6,317 bases of DNA from Bacillus sp. (in: firmicutes) (GCA_003457145.1 DMSR01000129.1:1-6317); one strand, 5' to 3'. Shown: positions 1 through 5,708, counted from the first letter of the stretch. The notes: generated by a model not told the origin, from the letters alone. Made by a program: numbers and translations.

Positions 1-74
1 CGATGGTGTTGCTGCTTATCTTTCTGCAAAAGTATTTGGTCAGAGGGTTATCAGACGGTTCTGTAAAAGGATAA
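1..74 (+). CDS. frlM: Sugar ABC transporter permease, C-terminal end (FrlM-like), partial
   Basis: Only the last 23 full codons and the TAA (72-74) are visible; the gene starts before the window. The reading frame gives a hydrophobic stretch and then the tail LQKYLVRGLSDGSVKG, which is the typical end of MalG/UgpE-type inner-membrane permeases of carbohydrate ABC transporters (last membrane helix, then a short cytoplasmic tail with FV/LVRGL..G.VKG). The stop lies 16 bases before the fructosamine kinase start, so the two are probably co-transcribed. In B. subtilis the permease FrlM directly precedes FrlD, and this supports the name. The family assignment rests on a short tail plus gene order. 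A second open frame (2-103) overlaps here but looks less like a known protein. Confidence 0.75.
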   Translation, partial: MVLLLIFLQKYLVRGLSDGSVKG

Positions 75-90
75 ACGGAGGAATGATAAT

Positions 91-909
91 ATGCGTATTA
101 TAACGATAGGTGATAATGTTGTAGATTGTTATATGGACCAGGGGAAATATTATCCCGGCGGAAACTGTGTGAATGTAGCGGTAAACTGCAAGCGTTCTGG
201 AGCGGAAGAAGTGGGTTATATTGGGGTTTTTGCAACCGATGACAAAGCGTTACATATAAAAAACGTACTAGAACAGGAAAAGGTCAATTACAGCCTTTCC
301 AGGGTGGTGGAAGGGGTGAGCGGCCAGCCGAGAGTCAATCTAACAGATGATGGAGATCGCGTTTTTATTGGCGGTCCTAAAGATACTGTTCAGCATATTG
401 TCAAATTAAAGCTTATACCGAGGGATTATGAATATATCGATCACTTCGATGTATGCCATACCAGCTGCTACTCCTCGCTAGAAGAAGAGCTTCCACATTT
501 GGCGGAACACATTAAAGTATCGTTTGATTTCTCGGACAAATTTGATCCCCAGTATCTTGAAAAGGTTTGTCCGCATATCTCGTACGGTTTTTTCTCCGGG
601 TCGCATTTAAGTGATGAAGAATTAGAAAAGTTAATTGAAGAAATAGGAAAGTATCAGGTGGAGGTTGTCGGGATCACTCGGGGTTCAAAGCCAGCTATCT
701 TTATCCATGACGGCACTACGTATCAGCAAGAATGCTTAGAAGCAGAGATTGTGGACACTATGGGAGCTGGGGATAGTTTTATTGGTGGCTTTTTGAATGA
801 ATTTATCTCGAACGGGGACATGGAGATGGCCTTGAAATTTGCGGCTAAAAGTGCCAGTATAACATGTGGATTTTATGGCGGTTTTGGCCATCCAAAAGAT
901 TTAGAATAG
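91..909 (+). CDS. frlD: Fructosamine kinase FrlD (PfkB/ribokinase family)
   Basis: This is a cytoplasmic ATP-dependent sugar kinase of 272 residues. FrlD phosphorylates glycated amino acids (fructosamines such as fructoselysine) at C6 of the sugar; the deglycase FrlB then releases glucose 6-phosphate. Visible hallmarks are the N-terminal GDNVVDCY (7-14), the PGGN sugar-binding loop (22-25), DGDRVFIGG (87-95), the FDVCHTSCYSS block (119-129) typical of the Frl subgroup, FDFSDK (145-150), and the C-terminal PfkB signature DTMGAGDSF (222-230) with the expected catalytic base Asp228. The ATG follows GGAGG (77-81) with a 9-base spacer. The length is slightly below what I recall for B. subtilis FrlD (about 284). 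One oddity is that the usual TLGSKG nucleotide-site motif reads TRGSKP (196-201). It follows the permease and precedes a GntR regulator, as in B. subtilis. Family call firm; exact substrate inferred. Confidence 0.9.
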   Translation: MRIITIGDNVVDCYMDQGKYYPGGNCVNVAVNCKRSGAEEVGYIGVFATDDKALHIKNVLEQEKVNYSLSRVVEGVSGQPRVNLTDDGDRVFIGGPKDTVQHIVKLKLIPRDYEYIDHFDVCHTSCYSSLEEELPHLAEHIKVSFDFSDKFDPQYLEKVCPHISYGFFSGSHLSDEELEKLIEEIGKYQVEVVGITRGSKPAIFIHDGTTYQQECLEAEIVDTMGAGDSFIGGFLNEFISNGDMEMALKFAAKSASITCGFYGGFGHPKDLE

Positions 910-922
910 CAAAAGATAAGAT

Positions 923-962
923 AGCCTTGCGCACAAAGAGTGTGTGGAGGCTTTTATTTTTC
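923..962 (+). terminator. Intrinsic terminator after frlD
   Basis: The arm at 923-934 (AGCCTTGCGCAC) pairs with 940-952, with a few G-U pairs and one bulged G, around the five-base loop AAAGA. A T-rich run follows (952-961). It lies 14 bases past the frlD stop, so it should end most frl operon transcripts before frlR. Confidence 0.75.
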
Positions 963-1010
963 TTGATTTAGGGAAATAGTAAAAAAATTGTGATATCCAT
1001 GATAAATAAT

Positions 1011-1039
1011 TTAAAGTTTTCCTTAATTTGAGATATAGT
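1011..1039 (+). promoter_or_regulatory. Candidate sigma-A promoter for the GntR regulator
   Basis: The -10-like TATAGT (1034-1039) sits 17 bases after a poor -35 (TTAAAG, 1011-1016) in an AT-rich gap. A terminator precedes this gap, so the regulator probably needs its own promoter, but this placement is weak. A perfect TTGACA at 1044-1049 lies too close to the start codon to serve a normal leader. No clear GntR-type palindromic operator could be picked out. Confidence 0.25.
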
Positions 1040-1070
1040 TAAGTTGACAAAATTAATCATGAGGTAAATT

Positions 1071-1826
1071 ATGACTAACGACGACAAATCAGTAAGCCCA
1101 AATAGTCCGGTATTTTTATACGATCAAGTTAAAGTGGAGATTGTGGAAATGATCAATAAGGGTGAATTTGTCCCAGGCAAAAAACTCCCTAACGAGAAAG
1201 AGTTATGCAGCTTATTCAATACCAGCAGGATTACAATCAGAAGAGCATTAAAAGAGCTAGCCAATGAAGGGGTTATAGAAATACTTCATGGGAAGGGCAC
1301 CTATGTCAAAGGTTTAAAACAGCAACTGCATATCTTAAATTTAAAGGGATTCACGGAAGGATTGTCAGCTGGAGAAAACACGTTTACAAAAGAAGTGTTA
1401 AACAAGGAAATTATAACAGCAGATGAAAAATTGATGAAAATTTTTAAACGTGATGAGCCGTTTGAAGTAATAAAACTGGTAAGGATGATCTGGGACGGAA
1501 GCATTGCATTTAGTATTGACTTTGCTTATCTGCCCTGTGATATCTACCCAGGTATGTATGAGAAAATAAAGGACAACATTTCCACATTTAACCTCATTCA
1601 TAATGAGTATGGAATTAGGTTCAAGAAAGCCAGAAAGGAAATTGAAATCATTCAGCCACCTTTGGAAGTGAGCAAGCTCCTCGAAATTTCCAGAATGGAG
1701 TCAGTAATCCAAGTAAAAAAGGTGATTTCGGAAGAAAAGGATATCCCTGTACATTACTCTACATATTATCTTCTGGCAAATAGAGTGAACTTTTACATAG
1801 ATGTAGACATGGAGGGAGAAAGCTGA
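1071..1826 (+). CDS. frlR: GntR/HutC-family regulator with UTRA domain (FrlR-like)
   Basis: This is a 251-residue transcription regulator of the GntR superfamily, HutC subfamily. Residues about 13-79 form the winged helix-turn-helix: LYDQVKVEIVEMI, the PGKKLPNEKELC segment, the recognition region TSRITIRRALKELANEGVIE, and the wing HGKGTYV (73-79). Residues about 85-245 match the UTRA ligand-binding fold, with RDEPFEVIKLVRM (127-139), the IDFAYLP turn (149-155) and the final YYLLANRVNFYIDV strands. UTRA domains bind sugar phosphates or related small effectors. Placement right after frlD matches B. subtilis, where FrlR represses the fructosamine operon; a glycated amino acid or its 6-phosphate as inducer is inference. 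The ATG has a short-spaced GAGGT (1061-1065). It sits between two terminators, so it is probably a monocistronic unit. Family is certain; the specific name rests on context. Confidence 0.85.
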   Translation: MTNDDKSVSPNSPVFLYDQVKVEIVEMINKGEFVPGKKLPNEKELCSLFNTSRITIRRALKELANEGVIEILHGKGTYVKGLKQQLHILNLKGFTEGLSAGENTFTKEVLNKEIITADEKLMKIFKRDEPFEVIKLVRMIWDGSIAFSIDFAYLPCDIYPGMYEKIKDNISTFNLIHNEYGIRFKKARKEIEIIQPPLEVSKLLEISRMESVIQVKKVISEEKDIPVHYSTYYLLANRVNFYIDVDMEGES

Positions 1827-1899
1827 GGAACCGTTTGTTACTACTTTAGGTTAGCTATAAATAATTAAAAATTCCATTGTAAATGGTAAATGAATGGTT

Positions 1900-1925
1900 A
1901 ACCGCTCAAATGGGCGGTTTTTTTT
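1900..1925 (+). terminator. Intrinsic terminator after the GntR regulator
   Basis: The arm AACCGCTC (1900-1907) pairs with GGGCGGTT (1912-1919), with one G-U pair, across an AAAT loop, and T8 follows (1918-1925). A small additional hairpin lies just upstream (CCATT 1874-1878 with AATGG 1882-1886). The element ends frlR transcription. Confidence 0.85.
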
Positions 1926-1989
1926 ATGGCTACCTTAAAAAAGAGTCAACGTTTATGATACAAGAAGGCACTTAGTGTTTAACCTGGCA

Positions 1990-2005
1990 TTGTCTGAAAA
2001 GACAA
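1990..2005 (+). other. Perfect 6-bp hairpin with GAAA tetraloop
   Basis: TTGTCT (1990-1995) and AGACAA (2000-2005) are exact complements around GAAA (1996-1999), a GNRA-type tetraloop if transcribed on this strand. No T-run follows, so it is not a terminator. It lies 31 bases before a terminator-like hairpin and may be part of a folded transcript. Confidence 0.4.
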
Positions 2006-2035
2006 GAATATTCAGCTGATTTGACTTTCATAACT

Positions 2036-2069
2036 AAGCCCCAGCACAAGCCGAGTTGGAGGTTTTTTT
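2036..2069 (+). terminator. Candidate intrinsic terminator in the intergenic gap
   Basis: AAGCCCCAGC (2036-2045) pairs with 2055-2065, with one bulged A and two G-U pairs, around a nine-base loop, and T7 follows (2063-2069). It reads in the plus direction although no plus-strand gene lies between it and the frlR terminator at 1925. That implies either a short untranslated transcript or a backup terminator. Confidence 0.45.
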
Positions 2070-2084
2070 GGTTCATCTTTTCAA

Positions 2085-2113
2085 TTGACGGACCCTTTGC
2101 TTCTTTTTATGAA
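2085..2113 (+). promoter_or_regulatory. Promoter-like sequence in the intergenic gap
   Basis: TTGACG (2085-2090) matches five of six -35 bases. It is followed after exactly 17 bases by TATGAA (2108-2113), four of six for the -10. It would drive transcription rightward into the 3' end of the minus-strand ZIP gene, giving antisense RNA. In AT-rich DNA such matches arise by chance. Confidence 0.25.
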
Positions 2114-2227
2114 TTGGGGTTCACGGGTCTGAAGAGTTTAAGTTCAATTAACTATTATTCTAAAAGGGAAAACAGAATGTGCGACCCTATGTACCCCTCC
2201 TGCTGAAAATTCACAAGGGTATAGCGA

Positions 2228-2956
2228 TCAAGCAAAGTGATGAAGAATCAATGATCCGAGCAGACCAAGAGCGGTAATCAGACCTGTCGTCGGTCCGCTA
2301 TCTTCATATGCTTCTGGCATCATCGTTGATGCAACCATGGCTATGATCCCGCCACCAGCAAAGGCTGCAATGCCTGACATTAACGCGGCAGAAGCATCTG
2401 CGAGGAAAAAGTATCCTGCCCATGATGATAGAGCGGATATGAGCAATACGGATATCCACAAACTGGTAATTTTCACCTTTGTATAGCCGCTGCTTTTCAT
2501 GCCCGCTGTACTGGAGAGTCCTTCGGGAATATTGCTGATGAAAATGGCAATCACCAGGAGGAAGCTTACCGATTGTTCTCCAAGCAGACTTGCGCCAATC
2601 ATCATTGATTCAGGAATTGCGTCAAGGAGCGTACCAATGAAAATGGGAATTCCCTTGTTTTTCGAAGCCTTTTTACCAGACCTTTTTCTATTGGACGCCC
2701 CTCTTCTTGAAACTAAATAATCTAAAAGAGTAAAGGTTACGGCACCAGATACGAATCCAGCACTGGTTGCGAGGATCCCGCCGTCATTGATGGCTTCACC
2801 AAGGAGTTCATATGCGGCAGCTCCAATCAGTACACCGGTACCGAACGCCATAATATAGCCAATCATCTTCTTGGGAATCTGTAAAAACATTGCCGCAATA
2901 GCACCAATCAGCACCGCTGAGCCTGAGATTCCACCCCACATTGCAGCAAGCCACAT
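2228..2956 (-). CDS. ZIP-family metal cation transporter
   Basis: This is a 242-residue integral membrane protein with about eight predicted helices (roughly 7-26, 31-51, 61-81, 104-124, 129-150, 163-184, 189-211, 222-240). ZIP proteins move zinc, iron, manganese or similar divalent metals into the cytoplasm. The family motifs sit in helix 4 (DAIPES, 112-117) and helix 5 (SNIPEG, 141-146), with an acidic MPEAYED segment after helix 7 (213-219). Bacterial ZIPs such as ZupT usually have HN.PEG in both helices. Here both His positions are lost and the only histidines are the C-terminal HH (239-240). The loop between helices 3 and 4 (84-101), often His-rich in this family, carries nine Lys/Arg. 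The start chosen is ATG at 2956, eight bases after AGGAG (2969-2965). An in-frame GTG at 2965 overlaps that ribosome site and is unlikely. It is divergent from selO. Family is fairly sure; metal unknown. Confidence 0.85.
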   Translation of the reverse strand: MWLAAMWGGISGSAVLIGAIAAMFLQIPKKMIGYIMAFGTGVLIGAAAYELLGEAINDGGILATSAGFVSGAVTFTLLDYLVSRRGASNRKRSGKKASKNKGIPIFIGTLLDAIPESMMIGASLLGEQSVSFLLVIAIFISNIPEGLSSTAGMKSSGYTKVKITSLWISVLLISALSSWAGYFFLADASAALMSGIAAFAGGGIIAMVASTMMPEAYEDSGPTTGLITALGLLGSLILHHFA

Positions 2957-2964
2957 ATGAAACA

Positions 2965-2971
2965 CTCCTTT
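2965..2971 (-). promoter_or_regulatory. Ribosome binding site fixing the ZIP gene start
   Basis: On the minus strand this reads AAAGGAG, eight bases before ATG 2956. Its last G is the first base of an in-frame GTG (2965-2963), so that GTG cannot use this site and the protein begins MWLAAMWGG rather than three codons earlier. Confidence 0.75.
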
Positions 2972-3060
2972 CAGTACACAACCTGACTATGATTAGGATT
3001 TGGAGCTGCCTTCAAAAATATGAAAAGATTTTTTTCCCTTTTGAGCATGGACCCATAAAA

Positions 3061-3089
3061 GCTTTACCTTGGTGGGGAAAGGGTATAAT
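3061..3089 (+). promoter_or_regulatory. Candidate selO promoter, overlapping sigma-A and sigma-B-like boxes
   Basis: A perfect TATAAT (3084-3089) lies 118 bases before the selO start. The same bases also read GGGTAT (3081-3086), the sigma-B -10 consensus of Bacillus. It is preceded after 14 bases by GCTTTA (3061-3066), four of six for the sigma-B -35 GTTTAA. No good sigma-A -35 sits at 17 bases. On the opposite strand the same site gives TATTAT (3090-3085), a possible -10 for the divergent ZIP gene, but with a poor -35. A second candidate for selO is TTGGTA (3113-3118) with TATAGA (3135-3140). Confidence 0.4.
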
Positions 3090-3140
3090 AAACTGAGGCA
3101 AGTGAACATTAATTGGTAGGAAATAGAGAAACCCATATAG

Positions 3141-3159
3141 ATTATAGGATGCCTATGAT
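3141..3159 (+). promoter_or_regulatory. Inverted repeat in the selO leader
   Basis: ATAGG (3144-3148) and CCTAT (3152-3156) are exact complements around ATG. The symmetry extends to 3141 and 3159 apart from one T/G position (3143 and 3157). It lies downstream of the likely promoter and about 50 bases before the selO start, so it could be an operator half-site pair or a small hairpin in the leader RNA. No named regulator is suggested by the sequence. Confidence 0.3.
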
Positions 3160-3192
3160 TTTTGTTTTAAGTATAAAAAAACAAATCAAAGT

Positions 3193-3200
3193 AAAGGAGG
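3193..3200 (+). promoter_or_regulatory. Strong ribosome binding site for selO
   Basis: AAAGGAGG is a full match to the Bacillus anti-Shine-Dalgarno core. Two tandem ATG codons follow at 3205 and 3208, four and seven bases after the GGAGG core. The second has the more usual spacing, so it is preferred. Confidence 0.65.
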
Positions 3201-3207
3201 AGACATG

Positions 3208-4674
3208 ATGACAAAGGAAGGAACAGGAATTGGTTGGGAGTTTGACAACAGTTATGCCCGTCTGCCGGATAAATTTTTCTCCCGAATTAATCCAACACCC
3301 GTACGCAACCCTGAATTGGTCATTCTAAATAAATCGCTGGCCAAATCCATGGGACTGAATGAAGAGGCACTAAAAGGTGAAGATAGCATGGCAGTTTTTG
3401 CCGGCAATCAGCTTCCGGAAGGGGCATCACCGCTTGCTCAAGCCTATGCTGGTCATCAGTTCGGGCATTTTAATATGTTAGGGGATGGCCGGGCGATTTT
3501 GCTGGGAGAGCACATTACTCCTCAAGAGGAGCGGGTGGATATTCAGCTCAAGGGACCTGGCAGGACGCCATACTCTCGCGGAGGCGATGGCAGAGCTGGC
3601 CTGGGTCCGATGCTGCGCGAATATATCATCAGTGAAGCGATGCATGCACTGGGCATTCCTACGACGAGGAGTCTGGCAGTGGTGACGACTGGTGAGCAGA
3701 TCATCCGTGAGACGATGCAGCGCGGGGCCATCCTGACTCGTGTGGCTCGCAGCCATCTGCGAGTGGGCACTTTTCAGTACGCTGCGAACTGGGGCAATAA
3801 AGACGATCTGCGGTCATTGGCAGACTATACGATCAAGCGCCATTACCCTGAACTCGAAGAAGCAGAAGGCCGTTACTTTTTGCTTCTTAAGAGCGTAATC
3901 AAGCGGCAGGCTGGCCTAATTGCGAAGTGGCAGCATGTTGGCTTTATCCATGGTGTGATGAACACCGACAATATGACGATAAGCGGAGAAACGATAGATT
4001 ATGGGCCTTGTGCCTTTATGGATACGTATGATCCAGCCACGGTATTCAGCTCGATTGACAGGGAGGGGCGTTATGCCTATGGAAATCAGCCGTATATAGG
4101 CGGGTGGAATCTCTCAAGATTTGCTGAGACCCTGCTGCCGTTACTGAATGAAGATGAAGACAAGGCAGTCAAAATGGCCGAGGATGCTCTTTCTGAATAT
4201 CCCGTGCTGTTTGAAGCTGAGTTTTTATCAGGAATGAGAGCTAAACTCGGTCTGTTTGGTGAGGAGAAGGACGATAAGGAGCTTATTTCAGGCCTCCTTA
4301 ATTTAATGCAAAAGCATCGTGCCGACTTTACGAATACGTTCCGTGCGCTAACCAATGGAAAGCAGGAGGATACAAATCTGTTCAAGGCTTCAGAATATGA
4401 TCAGTGGCATGAAACGTGGCAGGCGAGAATCGGCAGGCAGGAGGAATCGAAGGATTCTTCTCAAGAGTTGATGAGGAAAAGCAACCCTGCGATCATCCCG
4501 CGGAACCATAGAGTTGAAGAGGCGCTGGACGCAGCAGTGAATGGTGACTACAGCGTGATGGAAAAACTGCTTACGGTACTTTCGGATCCATTTGCGCATT
4601 CTCCGGAGCAGGCCGAATACTGTAAACCGGCTGCACCATCAAAAATTCCTTACCGCACTTTTTGCGGTACATGA
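3208..4674 (+). CDS. selO: Protein adenylyltransferase SelO (YdiU family)
   Basis: This is a 488-residue pseudokinase-fold enzyme that transfers AMP from ATP to hydroxyl side chains of proteins (AMPylation), linked in E. coli and yeast to redox homeostasis. Numbering from ATG 3208: N-terminal block [12 protein letters not shown] (9-20), [18 protein letters not shown] (79-96), the ATP-site lysine in [19 protein letters not shown] (Lys115), LREY (Glu138), the catalytic-loop equivalent HGVMNTDNM (Asp254, Asn255), the metal-binding DYGP (Asp264), and the C-terminal tail YRTFCGT. Cys268, next to DYGP, and Cys486, third from the end, match the pair that forms a regulatory disulfide in E. coli SelO. 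Full length for the family with no broken motif. ATG 3205 is an alternative start one codon earlier. It appears monocistronic, divergent from the ZIP gene and followed by two terminators. The C-terminus has an ordinary Cys, not selenocysteine. Confidence 0.95.
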   Translation: MTKEGTGIGWEFDNSYARLPDKFFSRINPTPVRNPELVILNKSLAKSMGLNEEALKGEDSMAVFAGNQLPEGASPLAQAYAGHQFGHFNMLGDGRAILLGEHITPQEERVDIQLKGPGRTPYSRGGDGRAGLGPMLREYIISEAMHALGIPTTRSLAVVTTGEQIIRETMQRGAILTRVARSHLRVGTFQYAANWGNKDDLRSLADYTIKRHYPELEEAEGRYFLLLKSVIKRQAGLIAKWQHVGFIHGVMNTDNMTISGETIDYGPCAFMDTYDPATVFSSIDREGRYAYGNQPYIGGWNLSRFAETLLPLLNEDEDKAVKMAEDALSEYPVLFEAEFLSGMRAKLGLFGEEKDDKELISGLLNLMQKHRADFTNTFRALTNGKQEDTNLFKASEYDQWHETWQARIGRQEESKDSSQELMRKSNPAIIPRNHRVEEALDAAVNGDYSVMEKLLTVLSDPFAHSPEQAEYCKPAAPSKIPYRTFCGT

Positions 4675-4689
4675 TCGTTTAATTGATCC

Positions 4690-4733
4690 TGGTGCCGTTC
4701 CCATGGACTTTCTATGGGGAGGCACCATTTTTT
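4690..4733 (+). terminator. Intrinsic terminator 1 after selO
   Basis: TGGTGCC (4690-4696) pairs with GGCACCA (4721-4727). After one bulged G, TTCCCAT (4698-4704) pairs with ATGGGGA (4714-4720), leaving the nine-base loop GGACTTTCT, and T6 follows. The stem is long and stable, 15 bases after the selO stop. Confidence 0.9.
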
Positions 4734-4754
4734 ATCAATCACTGCGACTTCAGG
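4690..4754 (+). repeat. Imperfect direct repeat, copy 1 (terminator element)
   Basis: Copy 1 runs from the first GGTGCC through the T-run to GACTTCAGG (ends 4754). It shares GGTGCC, TTCCC, TGGACTTT, the GGCACC arm, the T-run and a GACT.CAGG end with copy 2, which starts 88 bases later. The shared loop bases go beyond what a terminator alone needs. Confidence 0.6.
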
Positions 4755-4777
4755 CGCACTTTTTAAAAGGTTATAGA

Positions 4778-4844
4778 TGGTGCCATTCCCTTGGACTTTT
4801 AAAAGGAGCGGCACCTTTTTTTATTTGTTCAGCAGGACTACAGG
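4778..4844 (+). repeat. Imperfect direct repeat, copy 2 (terminator element)
   Basis: Copy 2 runs from the second GGTGCC to GACTACAGG (ends 4844). Its inner stem has diverged and contains the palindrome CTTTTAAAAG (4796-4805). A similar ACTTTTTAAAAGG string also occurs at 4758-4770 between the copies, which suggests local duplication or rearrangement. Confidence 0.6.
4779..4822 (+). terminator. Intrinsic terminator 2 after selO
   Basis: GGTGCC (4779-4784) pairs with GGCACC (4810-4815); weaker inner pairing (TCC and TT with AA and GGA) surrounds a loop containing GGACTTTT. T7 follows (4816-4822). It resembles terminator 1 in stem, loop and tail and would act as a backup for it. Confidence 0.8.
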
Positions 4845-4858
4845 GGATGAATTTTAAG

Positions 4859-4883
4859 GTTTCATGATAATAGGTGAGGGAAC
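4859..4883 (+). promoter_or_regulatory. Weak promoter candidates before the SDR gene
   Basis: GTTTCA (4859-4864) and GGGAAC (4878-4883), 13 bases apart, resemble a sigma-B promoter (five and four of six bases). GATAAT (4866-4871) in the same stretch is five of six for a sigma-A -10 but has no convincing -35. Since two terminators lie upstream, a promoter should be in or near this stretch; which of these works cannot be told by eye. Confidence 0.25.
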
Positions 4884-4921
4884 AAGAAGAAGGCAGAGTG
4901 ATTGAATAGGAGGAATCCAAA

Positions 4922-5707
4922 ATGAGCAAAACGATTTTTATTACCGGCGCAGGGAGCGGACTTGGAAGAGGCGCTTCGCTTGGTCTTGCCAGGAAAGGGC
5001 ATCGTGTGATTGCGACGACGGAGCTTACGTCCCAGAAAACCGACCTTCTTCGGGAAGCGCGTGAACAGGACCTGGATATAGATGTTTTCAAGCTTGATAT
5101 TACAAATGAACGGGACCGGGCCCAAATGGAGAAGTATGATTTTGATGTGTTTGTGGCCAATGCGGCGATCAATGAGGGAGGACCGCTTGCGGAGGTGCCG
5201 ATGGACCGGTTCCGTGCGCTTTTTGAAGTGAATGTGTTCGCAACGCTAGAAACGGTACAGATTGCTGCCAGAAAGTTAGTCAAAAAGGGAAGCGGGAAAA
5301 TTGTCTTCATTAGTTCAATGGCGGGTATTTCGGCGACGCCGTATGTCGGTCCTTATACAGCGACCAAGCATGCGATTGAAGGAATTGCGCAAACGATGAA
5401 GAAGGAGCTGAAGGGATTCGGCGTGAAAGTGGCGACCATTAATCCAGGTGCGTTTGACACGGGCTTCAATGACCGAAGCGGCGAGGAAATCTGGAAATGG
5501 TTCGATGATGAAAGGAATTTTACGCGAAAAGAGGATATCCTTAAGCAGCAGGAAGGGTTGAAGAATCAGTTTGACCCGAAAGACATGATTGAAAAGATGA
5601 TCGAAATCATCCCGGCAGATACCCATAAATTCCGCACCGTCTATCCAGAGGAAACGGAGAAACAGTTGAAGAAAACTCAAAAAGAACGGTGGGACATGGA
5701 AATTTAA
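4922..5707 (+). CDS. Short-chain dehydrogenase/reductase (classical SDR)
   Basis: This is a 261-residue cytoplasmic NAD(P)-dependent oxidoreductase with a Rossmann fold. Visible are the cofactor loop TGAGSGLGRG (8-17), the adenine-contact Asp in LDIT (Asp59), VANAA (78-82, in place of the usual NNAG), Asn104, FISSMAG with Ser132, the catalytic YTATK (Tyr145, Lys149), and NPG (174-176). The tetrad Asn-Ser-Tyr-Lys is complete and the length is normal, so it should be active. The C-terminal third, after DTGFNDR, is charged and rich in Lys/Glu and gives no substrate clue. The residues after the second strand (ATTELTSQ) do not clearly settle NAD versus NADP. AGGAGG (4908-4913) lies eight bases before the ATG. 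It is flanked by terminators on both sides, so it looks monocistronic. Substrate unknown. Confidence 0.9.
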   Translation: MSKTIFITGAGSGLGRGASLGLARKGHRVIATTELTSQKTDLLREAREQDLDIDVFKLDITNERDRAQMEKYDFDVFVANAAINEGGPLAEVPMDRFRALFEVNVFATLETVQIAARKLVKKGSGKIVFISSMAGISATPYVGPYTATKHAIEGIAQTMKKELKGFGVKVATINPGAFDTGFNDRSGEEIWKWFDDERNFTRKEDILKQQEGLKNQFDPKDMIEKMIEIIPADTHKFRTVYPEETEKQLKKTQKERWDMEI

Positions 5708-5708
5708 G

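Larger units (their letters stand above)
1926..2227. other. Gene-free gap of about 300 bp with hairpins, no supported protein gene
   Basis: Between the frlR terminator and the end of the minus-strand ZIP gene no reading frame has a credible start, ribosome site or recognisable protein. A 61-codon frame (2021-2206) starts with TTG and lacks a ribosome site. Its last nine codons from an internal ATG would read MCDPMYPSC after a weak AAAGGG, which is too little to call. The stretch does hold a GAAA-loop hairpin, a palindrome GAATATTC (2006-2013), a terminator-like hairpin and a promoter-like sequence, each listed separately. It could be a small-RNA locus or decayed DNA; I cannot tell which. Confidence 0.5.

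Noticed and set aside
2..103. Second open frame at the left edge (DGVAAYLSAK...), overlapping the frlD start
   Set aside because: The frame ending at 74 gives a textbook ABC permease tail, and B. subtilis gene order agrees. The overlapping frame runs through the frlD ribosome site and its final residues match nothing I recognise.
1921..1949. Minus-strand promoter TTGACT-N17-TAAAAA reading into frlR
   Set aside because: The -10 is simply the complement of the terminator T-run, so the match is probably accidental.
1926..2227. Remnant of an insertion sequence
   Set aside because: No terminal inverted repeats, target duplication or transposase motif could be identified; the 61-codon translation resembles nothing definite.
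2957..2965. GTG start for the ZIP gene, three codons upstream
   Set aside because: The GTG overlaps the AGGAG ribosome site; ATG 2956 has ideal eight-base spacing from it.
1984..4405. TGGCA strings as -24/-12 promoters for the sigma-54 activator
   Set aside because: Those checked (near 1985, 3672 and 4386) lack the TTGC element at the required spacing, and two lie inside selO.
4672..4677. TGA at the selO end read as selenocysteine
   Set aside because: Selenoprotein SelO has the selenocysteine a few residues before the end in a Cys-x-Sec type motif. Here the tail FCGT is complete before TGA, and what follows is a terminator hairpin with no plausible coding continuation.
4592..4867. 91-codon plus-strand frame across the selO end and terminators
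   Set aside because: It is out of frame with selO, crosses both terminator hairpins, and has no ribosome site.
4771..5310. 179-codon minus-strand frame over the SDR start
   Set aside because: It is antisense to a gene with complete SDR motifs, and its serine-rich, repetitive composition is typical of a shadow frame.
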